A model generated the notes under the pieces. That model made no database searches. It was given only the letters and a program-made list of their open reading frames with translations, and had not been told where the DNA came from. Shown piece after piece: positions 5,950 to 12,229 of a stretch of DNA of 12,352 bases; the first letter of the stretch is position 1, and every line of letters begins with the position of its first letter. The translations under genes and the position numbers were made by a program. The DNA is from DATLYH01 sp035575035 (GTDB lineage Bacteria > Planctomycetota > Planctomycetia > Gemmatales > Gemmataceae): contig DATLYH010000246.1 of NCBI GenBank assembly GCA_035575035.1, forward strand, positions 1 through 12,352, given 5' to 3'.

Positions 5950-8667
5950 TCATGGCCTTCTCCGCCCGCCCGGCGGCAAGGCGTCGGGCCGCTCTCGTAG
6001 TGCTGCCTCTAGTTTCTCCGCAATGAGTTGATGACCGCGGGCATTGGCATGGTGATCCTCCGGGCTCAGCTTGACCTCCCCTGGGGCGAAGCCGGCGGAC
6101 CATTTCGATAGATCGACGACGACAAAGCCGGCCGCCTCGGCTAACTTCACCACCTCGTGGGCCTGAGGCGGCACGTCTGCGATCCCCGGCATCGGTAGGT
6201 AGACCCACACCGGCAAGACATTCCGGCGGCGGCACTCGGCGACGAGTTCGGTATAGGTCCCCCGAACGATGTCGCGGGCGAACGGCTGCAAACGGGCTTC
6301 CACCTGGCCCCAGGGCATTTCCTGCGTGACGCCGGCCCGCTGCACCACGTCGCGGAGGCTGGGGTAGGGGAGTTCGCGGCCGACCGTCACCAGTCGGGTG
6401 AGGTGCCGGGGCGGCCCGAGTAATTCATCCTGATGGGCAACGTAGTAGATGGCGTCCGGCTCGAAGGCAAACACCTTGCGCTCGATCAGGACGCGGCGGT
6501 GGATGACGTACGACATGCCGGCCCCGAAGTTGAGCACCTCGTAGCGGACGCCCTCAGGCCGGCCGGCGTTGAGACGTTCTTCCAGCAGGCGCGGGAAAGG
6601 CTGGTCGTCGGCGACACCGTAGCCCATCACCACGCTGGAGCCGACGAAGGCGAGCCGACAAACGCCGGCCGGTTTCGTCAGCGTGATCTCCTCGCGGTCG
6701 CGCATGCCCAGCCGATTGATGGTGAGCCGGCTGCCGGCCAGCTCGCCGCGCCAGCCGGGTTTCAGCTCGCGCTCCAGGAAGTCGTCCGCCTCCTGGGTGA
6801 TCTCGATATAGTGGACATGGGCCTGTCGGTCGCCACGCCCCGATCCTCCGAACAGCGGGGCGGCCTGGGTGCCGGCCTCCGCGATTTCCTCGTAATAGCC
6901 GCGCACCACGTTGGCCACCTCCAGCGCCGTAGGGGAATCCAGCCGCAGCGCGGCCAGCCGGTCGTGAACCCACGGCCCCAGCGCCTCACCCACGGCGGGA
7001 AGGCCGGCGACGGCCAACAGCGCCAGCGCCGCGGTTTGAAGGACGGCGGAGCGGGCAAAGGACGGCGGCAGCGGCAGCAGTCCCCGGCAGTAAAGCCGAT
7101 GCCGCGCCAGCTGCACGATCACGCCGATTGTCACCATCCCCACGATGACAGCCATCACCAGGCCAATCCCCGTCATGGTGTCCGCCGCGGGGAAGGAGAG
7201 TGCCTCCAGGTAAGCCAGGGAGCGCGGCTCTGACCAGGCGGCGAAGAACAGGCTGACCAGGGTGAACGTGCCCATGATTTGCAGCGACCGGACCGCCGCG
7301 CCCAGGATCTCTTGGATAGGGGTCAGGGGACAGGGGTCAGGGGTCAGTGAAGAGTCCCTGACCTCTGCTCTATGGTCTCCTTGTCTGCACCTTCTGACCT
7401 CTGACCCCTGTCCCCTGATCCCTGCTTGGGCCCGTTTCAGGTCGAGTTGCAGGTTGATCCCCACCAGCACCCCGGCCGCCAGCCACAACACGGCCTCGTT
7501 CTCCCGGAGCGGCAGCTCGCCGAGCAGCCAGAACGCCTGATATGAATGGAGCAGCCAGGTGACCACAAACACCCCCAGGCCGGCAGCCGCCAATGCGAAC
7601 TGCGTCCCCCACCGGCGCAGGGCGAAGAAGGTGGGGAAGAAGAAGACCTTCGCCAGGAAGTCCTTCCAGTAGATGTTGATCCGCCGCCAGATGTCGGTGA
7701 AGCTCGAGGCCAGGAAGTAGTTGTGGTGGGTGCGCGGCAGGTTGAAGCCGAACAGGTGGAGCATCCCCGTGATGATGTGAAACCATCCCGAAACGTGCAG
7801 ATAGAGGGCGTAGTTGGCCGCCAGGAACAGGGCGAAGTGCGGCAAGTCGCCCAACTCGTGCGGCGCCGGCAACAGATAATACTTGACATAGCGGTAGGCC
7901 AGCAGATGGGTCAGCCCGCGGACAATCCATGCCACACCGGTCTGGTAGATGGCGTAGGCGTCCTCATCGTAGTAGGTCTGGCGGAACGTCTTGAAGTCGA
8001 TGACCGGGAACAGAGGGAAGCAGACATTGGGCAGCAGGAAGAAGTATGTCAGCGACGGCAACAGCGGCGGCCGGCGCTCGTGGCGGATGTCATACAGATA
8101 GACGATCAGCCGGAACATGAACATCGAGCCCAGGACCGGCCAAAACGGGGCGGTGCGATACTCGACGCGCGCCATGACCAGGAAGAGGCCGGCCAGCCCC
8201 AGCAGTAGCACGCGGAAGACCAGCGGCACCGGCAGGTAACAAATCCCGATCAGGGCGCTGCCGATGCCGAGGACGCAAGCCCCCTCCACCCAGCCGAGGA
8301 ACAGGACGACGGCTGCCGCCGACAACAAGCAGAAGAATGCCAGGCGGAAGCGCGGCGGCAGCCAGGCATGGACCACGAATCCCCCCGCGGCCAGGCACAT
8401 CAGAATGAAGAACGGGTGCTGCTCCCCCACCTTCGACAGGCGAATATCGATCTGGAACAGGCGGATGGTCACCAGGATCAGTGCCAACTCGCCGCAGATG
8501 ACCAGGAAGCGAAACACCGCCCCAGGAGAGGACCAGGTGACCAGGTGACCAGGCGACAAGGTGGCCAGCTGAGGGGAGGTAGAGACGTCAGGCGGATGAG
8601 GAGAGGAGCTAACGGCGCCTCCGGAATTGGAAAGATCCCCAGACTCGCGTGCATCGAGCGGATTCAT
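5950..8667 (-). CDS. MBOAT O-acyltransferase fused to SGNH hydrolase domain
   Basis: A 905-residue fusion. Residues 51-560 are strongly hydrophobic with roughly a dozen membrane helices and MBOAT features: SSFTDIWRRINIYW (321-334), resembling the AlgI/DltB FWRRWH block, and a candidate catalytic His374 in LLHSYQAFW. After the last helix (about 541-560) comes an SGNH/GDSL-type domain (about 590-890): block I FVGSSVVMGYG (nucleophile probably S678), block II NFGAGMS (713-719) and the final DHHANARGH (871-879; D871, H873). MBOAT enzymes pass acyl groups across membranes, and SGNH partners such as DltD or AlgJ/X act outside the membrane. The gene lies 33 bases after an acyl carrier gene, so the donor is probably an acyl-ACP. 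The acceptor is unknown. Residues about 415-450 are repeat-derived, as are 31-49 near the N-terminus; the true start could be later, but ATG 8667 has AAGG 8 bases upstream (8676-8679). The stop is at 5950-5952. Confidence 0.88.
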   Translation of the reverse strand: MNPLDARESGDLSNSGGAVSSSPHPPDVSTSPQLATLSPGHLVTWSSPGAVFRFLVICGELALILVTIRLFQIDIRLSKVGEQHPFFILMCLAAGGFVVHAWLPPRFRLAFFCLLSAAAVVLFLGWVEGACVLGIGSALIGICYLPVPLVFRVLLLGLAGLFLVMARVEYRTAPFWPVLGSMFMFRLIVYLYDIRHERRPPLLPSLTYFFLLPNVCFPLFPVIDFKTFRQTYYDEDAYAIYQTGVAWIVRGLTHLLAYRYVKYYLLPAPHELGDLPHFALFLAANYALYLHVSGWFHIITGMLHLFGFNLPRTHHNYFLASSFTDIWRRINIYWKDFLAKVFFFPTFFALRRWGTQFALAAAGLGVFVVTWLLHSYQAFWLLGELPLRENEAVLWLAAGVLVGINLQLDLKRAQAGIRGQGSEVRRCRQGDHRAEVRDSSLTPDPCPLTPIQEILGAAVRSLQIMGTFTLVSLFFAAWSEPRSLAYLEALSFPAADTMTGIGLVMAVIVGMVTIGVIVQLARHRLYCRGLLPLPPSFARSAVLQTAALALLAVAGLPAVGEALGPWVHDRLAALRLDSPTALEVANVVRGYYEEIAEAGTQAAPLFGGSGRGDRQAHVHYIEITQEADDFLERELKPGWRGELAGSRLTINRLGMRDREEITLTKPAGVCRLAFVGSSVVMGYGVADDQPFPRLLEERLNAGRPEGVRYEVLNFGAGMSYVIHRRVLIERKVFAFEPDAIYYVAHQDELLGPPRHLTRLVTVGRELPYPSLRDVVQRAGVTQEMPWGQVEARLQPFARDIVRGTYTELVAECRRRNVLPVWVYLPMPGIADVPPQAHEVVKLAEAAGFVVVDLSKWSAGFAPGEVKLSPEDHHANARGHQLIAEKLEAALRERPDALPPGGRRRP
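7319..7422. repeat. Long inverted repeat inserted in frame in the MBOAT gene
   Basis: Arms of 29 bases at 7319-7347 and 7394-7422 are inverted copies with two mismatches, around a 46-base centre. They consist of GGGGTCAGGGGACAGG-like units. The block is translated as about 35 residues (around 415-450 of the MBOAT protein, including LTPDPCPLTP) in the loop between two membrane helices, without breaking the frame. It resembles a dispersed non-autonomous repeat of the kind common in planctomycete genomes; no transposase is present. Confidence 0.85.
8531..8570. repeat. Five tandem 8-base units inside the MBOAT N-terminal coding region
   Basis: Units GACCAGGT, GACCAGGT, GACCAGGC, GACAAGGT and GGCCAGCT follow directly. 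On the coding strand they specify the peptide around QLATLSPGHLVTWS, ahead of the first membrane helix, in a region with no conserved appearance. Probably a repeat that became coding. Confidence 0.8.
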
Positions 8668-8680
8668 GATGCTCGCCTTA

Positions 8681-8712
8681 GTGTCACGTTCCCCTGTCTG
8701 TCACCGTGTCAT
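8681..8712. repeat. Degenerate GTGTCAC-type repeat at the ACP/MBOAT junction
   Basis: GTGTCACG, TTCCCCTG, TCTGTCAC and CGTGTCAT follow one another with an approximate 8-base period. The stretch covers the last codons and stop of the ACP gene and part of the 33-base spacer. It looks related in style to the unit array at 8531-8570. Degenerate, so only moderately supported. Confidence 0.45.
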
Positions 8713-8952
8713 CTTCTGCTCCGCCAGGAACCGCGCCAGCGCCTCGATGGTGGGGTGCTCCTCGAGAGGGTTTTCCCGGAACCGGTAGCCTAACCACGCT
8801 TCCAGGTCGGTGGTCAATGCCACCAGGGCGACCGAGTCGAGCCCGTAGCGGAGGAGCGGCTCGCTCACGCTCACCGCTTCCGGAGGGAGGCCTGTCAAGG
8901 CGCTGACCCGGTTAACCATCCAATCCGCGATTTCCTGTGCCGAGCGGCTCAT
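8701..8952 (-). CDS. Acyl carrier protein
   Basis: An 83-residue single carrier domain. The phosphopantetheine site is YGLDSVALVAL, with the modified Ser at residue 40, followed by the usual helix-III region (ENPLEEHPTIEALARFLAEQ). The cytoplasmic carrier would hold an acyl chain as thioester, loaded by the AMP ligase just upstream and handed to the MBOAT protein just downstream. The start is ATG 8952, whose ATGA overlaps the ligase stop by four bases (translational coupling) and which follows a strong GGAAGGGGAAGG. A GTG at 8967 would add five residues but overlaps that ribosome site. The size fits stand-alone carriers such as DltC-type and FAAL-partner ACPs. Its dependence on a phosphopantetheinyl transferase encoded elsewhere is expected. 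The last codons overlap a degenerate repeat. Confidence 0.93.
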   Translation of the reverse strand: MSRSAQEIADWMVNRVSALTGLPPEAVSVSEPLLRYGLDSVALVALTTDLEAWLGYRFRENPLEEHPTIEALARFLAEQKMTR

Positions 8953-10766
8953 GCCTTCCCCTTCCACCGGCGCAGCGTCCCCTGCTCATAGCCCTGGCGG
9001 CAGGCGTGCCGTTGGATCTTCCCACTCGAGGTCTTGGGAATGCTGCCGTACTCCACCAGCTGCACGTCATGGACTTGCAGCTCATGGCGTTCAGCGACCG
9101 CCTGACGAATGTCGCCGACCAGCCGGGCCACATCCAGCGACCGGCAGCGGCGCTCGACCTCCTGGACGATAACCAGCACCGGCCGGCCGTCTTTCCAGGT
9201 CTCGAAGGCGGCACCGCAGCCGGCCCGCAGTCCGGGATGGACTGCTTGCACCGTCTGTTCGATGTCCTGTGGGTAATGGTTGCGGCCGCGAATGACGATC
9301 AGGTCTTTGAGTCGGCCGGTGATGAATAGCTCGCCGTCCTGCACGAAGCCAAGGTCGCCGGTGCGCAGGAATGGTCCATCGCCGTTACTCAGAAAGGCGC
9401 GGAAGGTGTGCTTGGTTTCCTCCGGCCGGTTCCAGTAGCCCACGGCGACCGAGGGGCCCGCAATCCAGATCTCGCCGACCAAGCCGGCCGGGCACGGCAC
9501 CCGGGTGTCCGGGTTGACGATTTCGAGTCGTTGCCCGAGCCACGGGTGACCGCAACCCACCAGCGCCCGGACGTCCGCCTCCTTCCCTCTGTCCCCTCTT
9601 CCCCCGTAGGAGGAGAGGGCAAGAAGCGCTTCTCTCCTCTCCTCCGCTTTGAGGGAGAGGGGTGGGGGGTGAGGGGGCGCGGCGGCAACGACCTGCCCCT
9701 GCTCCAGGGCCGATGCGCTGACGATCCGAATGACCGGCGGCGCGGACCGTGGACCGCTGGTCACCAGGAGGGTCGCCTCGGCGAGGCCGTAACCGGGGCA
9801 GAACGCTTCCGGCCGAAAGCCGCAGGGGCCGAACGCGGCGGCGAAGCGCTCTAAGGTCACGGGATGGATCGGTTCAGCACCGACAGCGGCGATGCTCCAG
9901 CTCGACAGGTCGAGGCCCGCCCGCTCCTCGGGTGCGATGCGCTCCACGCACCAGTCGTAGGCGAAGTTCGGCCCGCCGCTACTGACGGCCCGGTAGCGGG
10001 AGATCGCCCGCAGCCAGCGGATCGGCCGTTGCAAGAGGCCCAGGGGCGACATCATCACGCAGGAGGTGCCGTGGAACACCGGCTGCAAGACGCCCCCCAT
10101 CAGTCCCATGTCATGATAAAGCGGCAGCCAGCAAACACCGAGGCCCGGGCCATCGTCGCCCAGCGCCGTCTGCATCATGCGTTGGTTGTGCATCAGATTG
10201 CGGTGGGTCAGCATGACTCCCTTCGGCGCGGCCGTCGAGCCCGACGTGTACTGCAAAACGGCCAGCGCCTCAGGATCAATCGGCCGCTGCCGCCAGCGTC
10301 GCGCCCCGGAGGGGTCCAGTCCATCGGTGCAGAGGACACGGAGGCCGCCACAGGAAGGGATTCCGGCAACCAGCGACGCCAGACCGCGGGTCGTCAGCAC
10401 CACCGCCGGCCGGCAGTCAGTGACGATGCTGCCCAGCACCTGCCAGCTCTGGGCCAGCCGATCGAACCGCGGCGGGTAGGCCGGGACCGGCACGACACCG
10501 GCGTAGAGGCAGCCGAAGAAGGCGGGGATGAACTCCAGCCCCGGGGGATACAGCAGCAAGGCTCGGTCGCCCGGCCCGACGGCGTCCTGGAGGAGGGCGG
10601 CGACGCTGCGGGCTTCGCGGTCCAGGCCGGCGTAGGTCAGCCGCGGCCCTTCCTCCTCACCGTCAATCAGGAAGCAGAAGGCCAAGGCGTCGGGCGTCGT
10701 GTCGGCCCGCGCTTGCAGCACCTCGACCATCGAGTCTGCGGCCGCTGAGGGGTCGCTCGGGGACAC
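8949..10766 (-). CDS. Fatty-acyl-AMP ligase (FAAL-like, acyl-ACP loading)
   Basis: A 605-residue adenylate-forming enzyme that should activate a carboxylic acid with ATP and load it on the adjacent carrier. Core motifs are intact: A3 YTSGSTAAPKG (173-183), WLPLYHDMGLMG (213-224, typical of FAAL/FadD32-like enzymes), A5 GYGLAE (325-330), A7 RTGDLG (468-473), A8 GRLKDLIVIRGRNHYPQDIE (484-503) and A10 PKTSSGKIQR with catalytic K583. Family membership indicates a fatty or similar aliphatic acid rather than an amino acid, but chain length cannot be read. Residues about 364-396 (HPPPLSLKAEERREALLALS and after) are a low-complexity, repeat-derived insertion between A5 and A7. GTG 10766 is the chosen start, with GGAG (10774-10777) 7 bases upstream; an internal ATG at 10730 is the alternative. 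It is the first gene of the three-gene operon and overlaps the ACP by four bases. Confidence 0.93.
   Translation of the reverse strand: MSPSDPSAAADSMVEVLQARADTTPDALAFCFLIDGEEEGPRLTYAGLDREARSVAALLQDAVGPGDRALLLYPPGLEFIPAFFGCLYAGVVPVPAYPPRFDRLAQSWQVLGSIVTDCRPAVVLTTRGLASLVAGIPSCGGLRVLCTDGLDPSGARRWRQRPIDPEALAVLQYTSGSTAAPKGVMLTHRNLMHNQRMMQTALGDDGPGLGVCWLPLYHDMGLMGGVLQPVFHGTSCVMMSPLGLLQRPIRWLRAISRYRAVSSGGPNFAYDWCVERIAPEERAGLDLSSWSIAAVGAEPIHPVTLERFAAAFGPCGFRPEAFCPGYGLAEATLLVTSGPRSAPPVIRIVSASALEQGQVVAAAPPHPPPLSLKAEERREALLALSSYGGRGDRGKEADVRALVGCGHPWLGQRLEIVNPDTRVPCPAGLVGEIWIAGPSVAVGYWNRPEETKHTFRAFLSNGDGPFLRTGDLGFVQDGELFITGRLKDLIVIRGRNHYPQDIEQTVQAVHPGLRAGCGAAFETWKDGRPVLVIVQEVERRCRSLDVARLVGDIRQAVAERHELQVHDVQLVEYGSIPKTSSGKIQRHACRQGYEQGTLRRWKGKA
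9581..9676. repeat. Pyrimidine/purine-rich palindromic insert in the FAAL gene
   Basis: A strongly strand-biased block with a central perfect 10-bp stem: GGAGGAGAGG (9609-9618) and CCTCTCCTCC (9636-9645). A pyrimidine-rich left flank and a purine-rich right flank (GAGGGAGAGGGGTGGGGGGT) roughly pair as an outer stem. It is read in frame as about 33 residues that interrupt an otherwise ordinary FAAL. It resembles repeats known to be scattered through planctomycete genomes. The edges are approximate. Confidence 0.75.
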
Positions 10767-10835
10767 CGCGCGTCTCCGTCGTTCTCCGATCCTTTCCCGG
10801 CGCTCGGTTCGGGACGGCCACCGGGGCGTCCCTTC

Positions 10836-10865
10836 ATCCTAATCGAACACGCCAGCGTGTGCCAC
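10836..10865 (-). promoter_or_regulatory. Candidate promoter with internal dyad for the FAAL operon
   Basis: On the minus strand GTGGCA (10860-10865; four of six matches to TTGACA) is followed after 18 bases by TAGGAT (10836-10841; four of six to TATAAT), about 70 bases before the FAAL start. A perfect inverted repeat, ACACGC-CA-GCGTGT (10847-10860), fills most of the spacer, the usual place for a repressor-type operator. Weak boxes, so tentative. Confidence 0.3.
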
Positions 10866-10927
10866 CGGCCGGGAGAGCCGACGGCCGCAGGAGCGCTCAA
10901 CGTCGCCCGCCGACGGCGTACAACAAA

Positions 10928-10958
10928 AGGAGGACGAACCACCGTGGAACGAGGATGA
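10928..10958 (+). promoter_or_regulatory. Strong ribosome site with a 4-codon mini-frame before the Gfo/Idh-like gene
   Basis: A perfect AGGAGG (10928-10933) is followed 10 bases later by GTG 10944, which opens GTG-GAA-CGA-GGA-TGA and stops at 10958, just before the annotated ATG 10966. The AGGAGG is 32 bases from ATG 10966, too far to serve it directly. A nearer GAGG (10951-10954) can serve the gene. The arrangement might provide translational coupling from a leader peptide, or be chance. Confidence 0.3.
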
Positions 10959-10965
10959 CCCATCC

Positions 10966-12192
10966 ATGCGCTTTGCACTCCTGGGGAGCCATCCGGACGG
11001 GCTGGAGATGGCCTGTGCCCTGGTCGAGGCGGGCGGCCATCAGCTGATCGCCTATTCCAGCCCGTCGGTCCCGGCCGATTACATTCGCCGCTGGGGGCCG
11101 ACGGCCCGGCCGGTGGGCGACCTTGAAGAAGTGCTGGCCGACCCGGCCGTCGAGGCTGTCGTGGTGGCAGGCAGCCCGGCCAACCGTCCGTACCAACTCC
11201 GCCGGGCCCTGCAATCAGAGCGGCACGTTCTGTGCGTCCACCCGGCCGACCAGAGCCCCGACCTCGGTTACGAGGCGGCCATGATTCAGGGCGACACAAA
11301 GTGCATCTTGCTGCCGCTGTTGCCCGAGGCGCTCCATCCGGGGGTCCGCCGTCTGGCCGAACTTCTCCATGATCCGGAAGGACCAATCGGGGCGCTGCAG
11401 TTGATCGAGATGGAACGTCGCTCTCCAGAGGCGGTGCTGCTCGATACCGGAACCGCGGGGTACAAGCCCGCGCTGCCTGGCTGGGACGTGCTGCGGCGGC
11501 TGGGAGGCGAGATCGCGGAAGTCTTCGCTTTGACCGGCGGCGACGAGGTGATAGCCGACAAGCCGCTCCTGCTGGCGGGGCGCTTCGAGTCGGGCGGTCT
11601 CTTTCAGGCCGCGTTGCTGCCCCGACAAGGCCAGGCTCACTATCGGTTGACGGTGATCGGCAACCGGGGACGGGCGGAATTGCTCTTCCCCCTGGGCTGG
11701 CCGGGCCCCGCCTTCCTGAGCTGGACCGACCCGGCCGGCGAGCGACAGGAGGAGGCCTGGGACGTCTGGGACCCGTGGCCGGCACTGGTCGAGGTCTTTG
11801 ACCAGGCGGCAAATCAGAAGGTTCTTTCCTGGCAGGATGAGGTGCGCTGCCTGGAGCTGGACGATGCCGCCCGCCGCAGTGTCGAGCGCCGCCGGGCCAG
11901 CGCCCTGGAGTATCAGGAAGCGAGCGAGGAGGTCGGTTTCAAGGGGACGATGACCTTGGTCGGCTGCGGCCTGCTGTGGGGGGTGCTGCTGTTGCTGGTC
12001 CTGTCGCGCTGGTTCCCGTGGCTTGGCTGGGTGATCGTGCCGCTACTGTTGGTCTTCCTGGCGCTGCAACTGCTCCGCTGGCTTGTGCCTCGCCGCTCAC
12101 CGCCTGAGCCACCACCGCAAGGCGAAAGCCGAACCGCTTCTCCGGCGGAGACGGAAAAGCGGCCTCGCCTGGACGAGGCCCCGCGGTTATGA
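10966..12192 (+). CDS. Gfo/Idh/MocA-like Rossmann protein with C-terminal membrane anchor
   Basis: A 408-residue protein. The N-terminal part resembles an NAD(P)-binding Rossmann fold: FALLGSHPDGLEMA (3-16), then DLEEVLADPAVEAVVVAGSP (52-71) and ALQSERHVLCVHPAD (81-95), the position of the Gfo/Idh EKP motif. Here that motif reads VHP, so the usual catalytic Lys is absent, and the glycine loop is not the standard GxGxxG. A later PGWDVLRRLGGEIAEV (171-186) resembles the family's helix after the active site. Two hydrophobic helices at about 329-346 and 352-373 are followed by a polar tail, so the domain is probably tethered to the membrane. Activity is doubtful; it could bind a nucleotide or sugar nucleotide, or be a scaffold. 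It is divergent from the FAAL operon, with a 199-base gap that could hold promoters for both. ATG 10966 has GAGG 11 bases upstream and no in-frame ATG or GTG further up. Confidence 0.72.
   Translation: MRFALLGSHPDGLEMACALVEAGGHQLIAYSSPSVPADYIRRWGPTARPVGDLEEVLADPAVEAVVVAGSPANRPYQLRRALQSERHVLCVHPADQSPDLGYEAAMIQGDTKCILLPLLPEALHPGVRRLAELLHDPEGPIGALQLIEMERRSPEAVLLDTGTAGYKPALPGWDVLRRLGGEIAEVFALTGGDEVIADKPLLLAGRFESGGLFQAALLPRQGQAHYRLTVIGNRGRAELLFPLGWPGPAFLSWTDPAGERQEEAWDVWDPWPALVEVFDQAANQKVLSWQDEVRCLELDDAARRSVERRRASALEYQEASEEVGFKGTMTLVGCGLLWGVLLLLVLSRWFPWLGWVIVPLLLVFLALQLLRWLVPRRSPPEPPPQGESRTASPAETEKRPRLDEAPRL
11454..11472. repeat. Short hairpin repeat, possibly inserted in the Gfo/Idh-like gene
   Basis: CGCGGG (11454-11459) and CCCGCG (11467-11472) form a 6-bp stem around GTACAAG. 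The translated peptide TGTAGYKPALPG (161-172) looks like read-through of a small GC-rich palindrome rather than a family motif. Tentative because a 6-bp stem is common at this G+C content. Confidence 0.35.
12161..12180 (+). terminator. Possible hairpin at the 3' end of the Gfo/Idh-like gene
   Basis: GGCCTCG (12161-12167) pairs perfectly with CGAGGCC (12174-12180) around the loop CCTGGA. It lies 10 bases before the stop codon and has no T-tract after it; instead a second weak dyad, GGGGA/TCCCC (12196-12200 / 12209-12213), follows. A pause or weak termination signal at best. Confidence 0.25.
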
Positions 12193-12229
12193 TGAGGGGA
12201 GTTATCCGTCCCCGGCGCGAGACCCTGGC

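Noticed and set aside
6433..7233. 266-codon + strand frame opposite the SGNH part of the fusion
   Set aside because: His/Gln/Gly-rich shadow frame; the minus-strand frame carries conserved SGNH blocks.
7319..7422. Insertion sequence in the MBOAT gene
   Set aside because: About 104 bases with no transposase; at most a non-autonomous repeat.
8953..8967. GTG 8967 as start of the ACP
   Set aside because: It would place the start inside the strong GGAAGGGGAAGG site that serves ATG 8952, and the ATGA overlap with the ligase stop is the typical coupled start.
8949..10766. DltA-type D-alanine ligase
   Set aside because: The motif around 213-224 and the RNHYPQDIE block resemble FAAL/FadD enzymes rather than amino-acid-activating domains; the Dlt parallel is architectural.
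10667..11812. 381-codon antisense frame across the FAAL start and the Gfo/Idh-like gene
   Set aside because: Arg/Pro/Gly-rich shadow of two well-supported genes, with no family resemblance.
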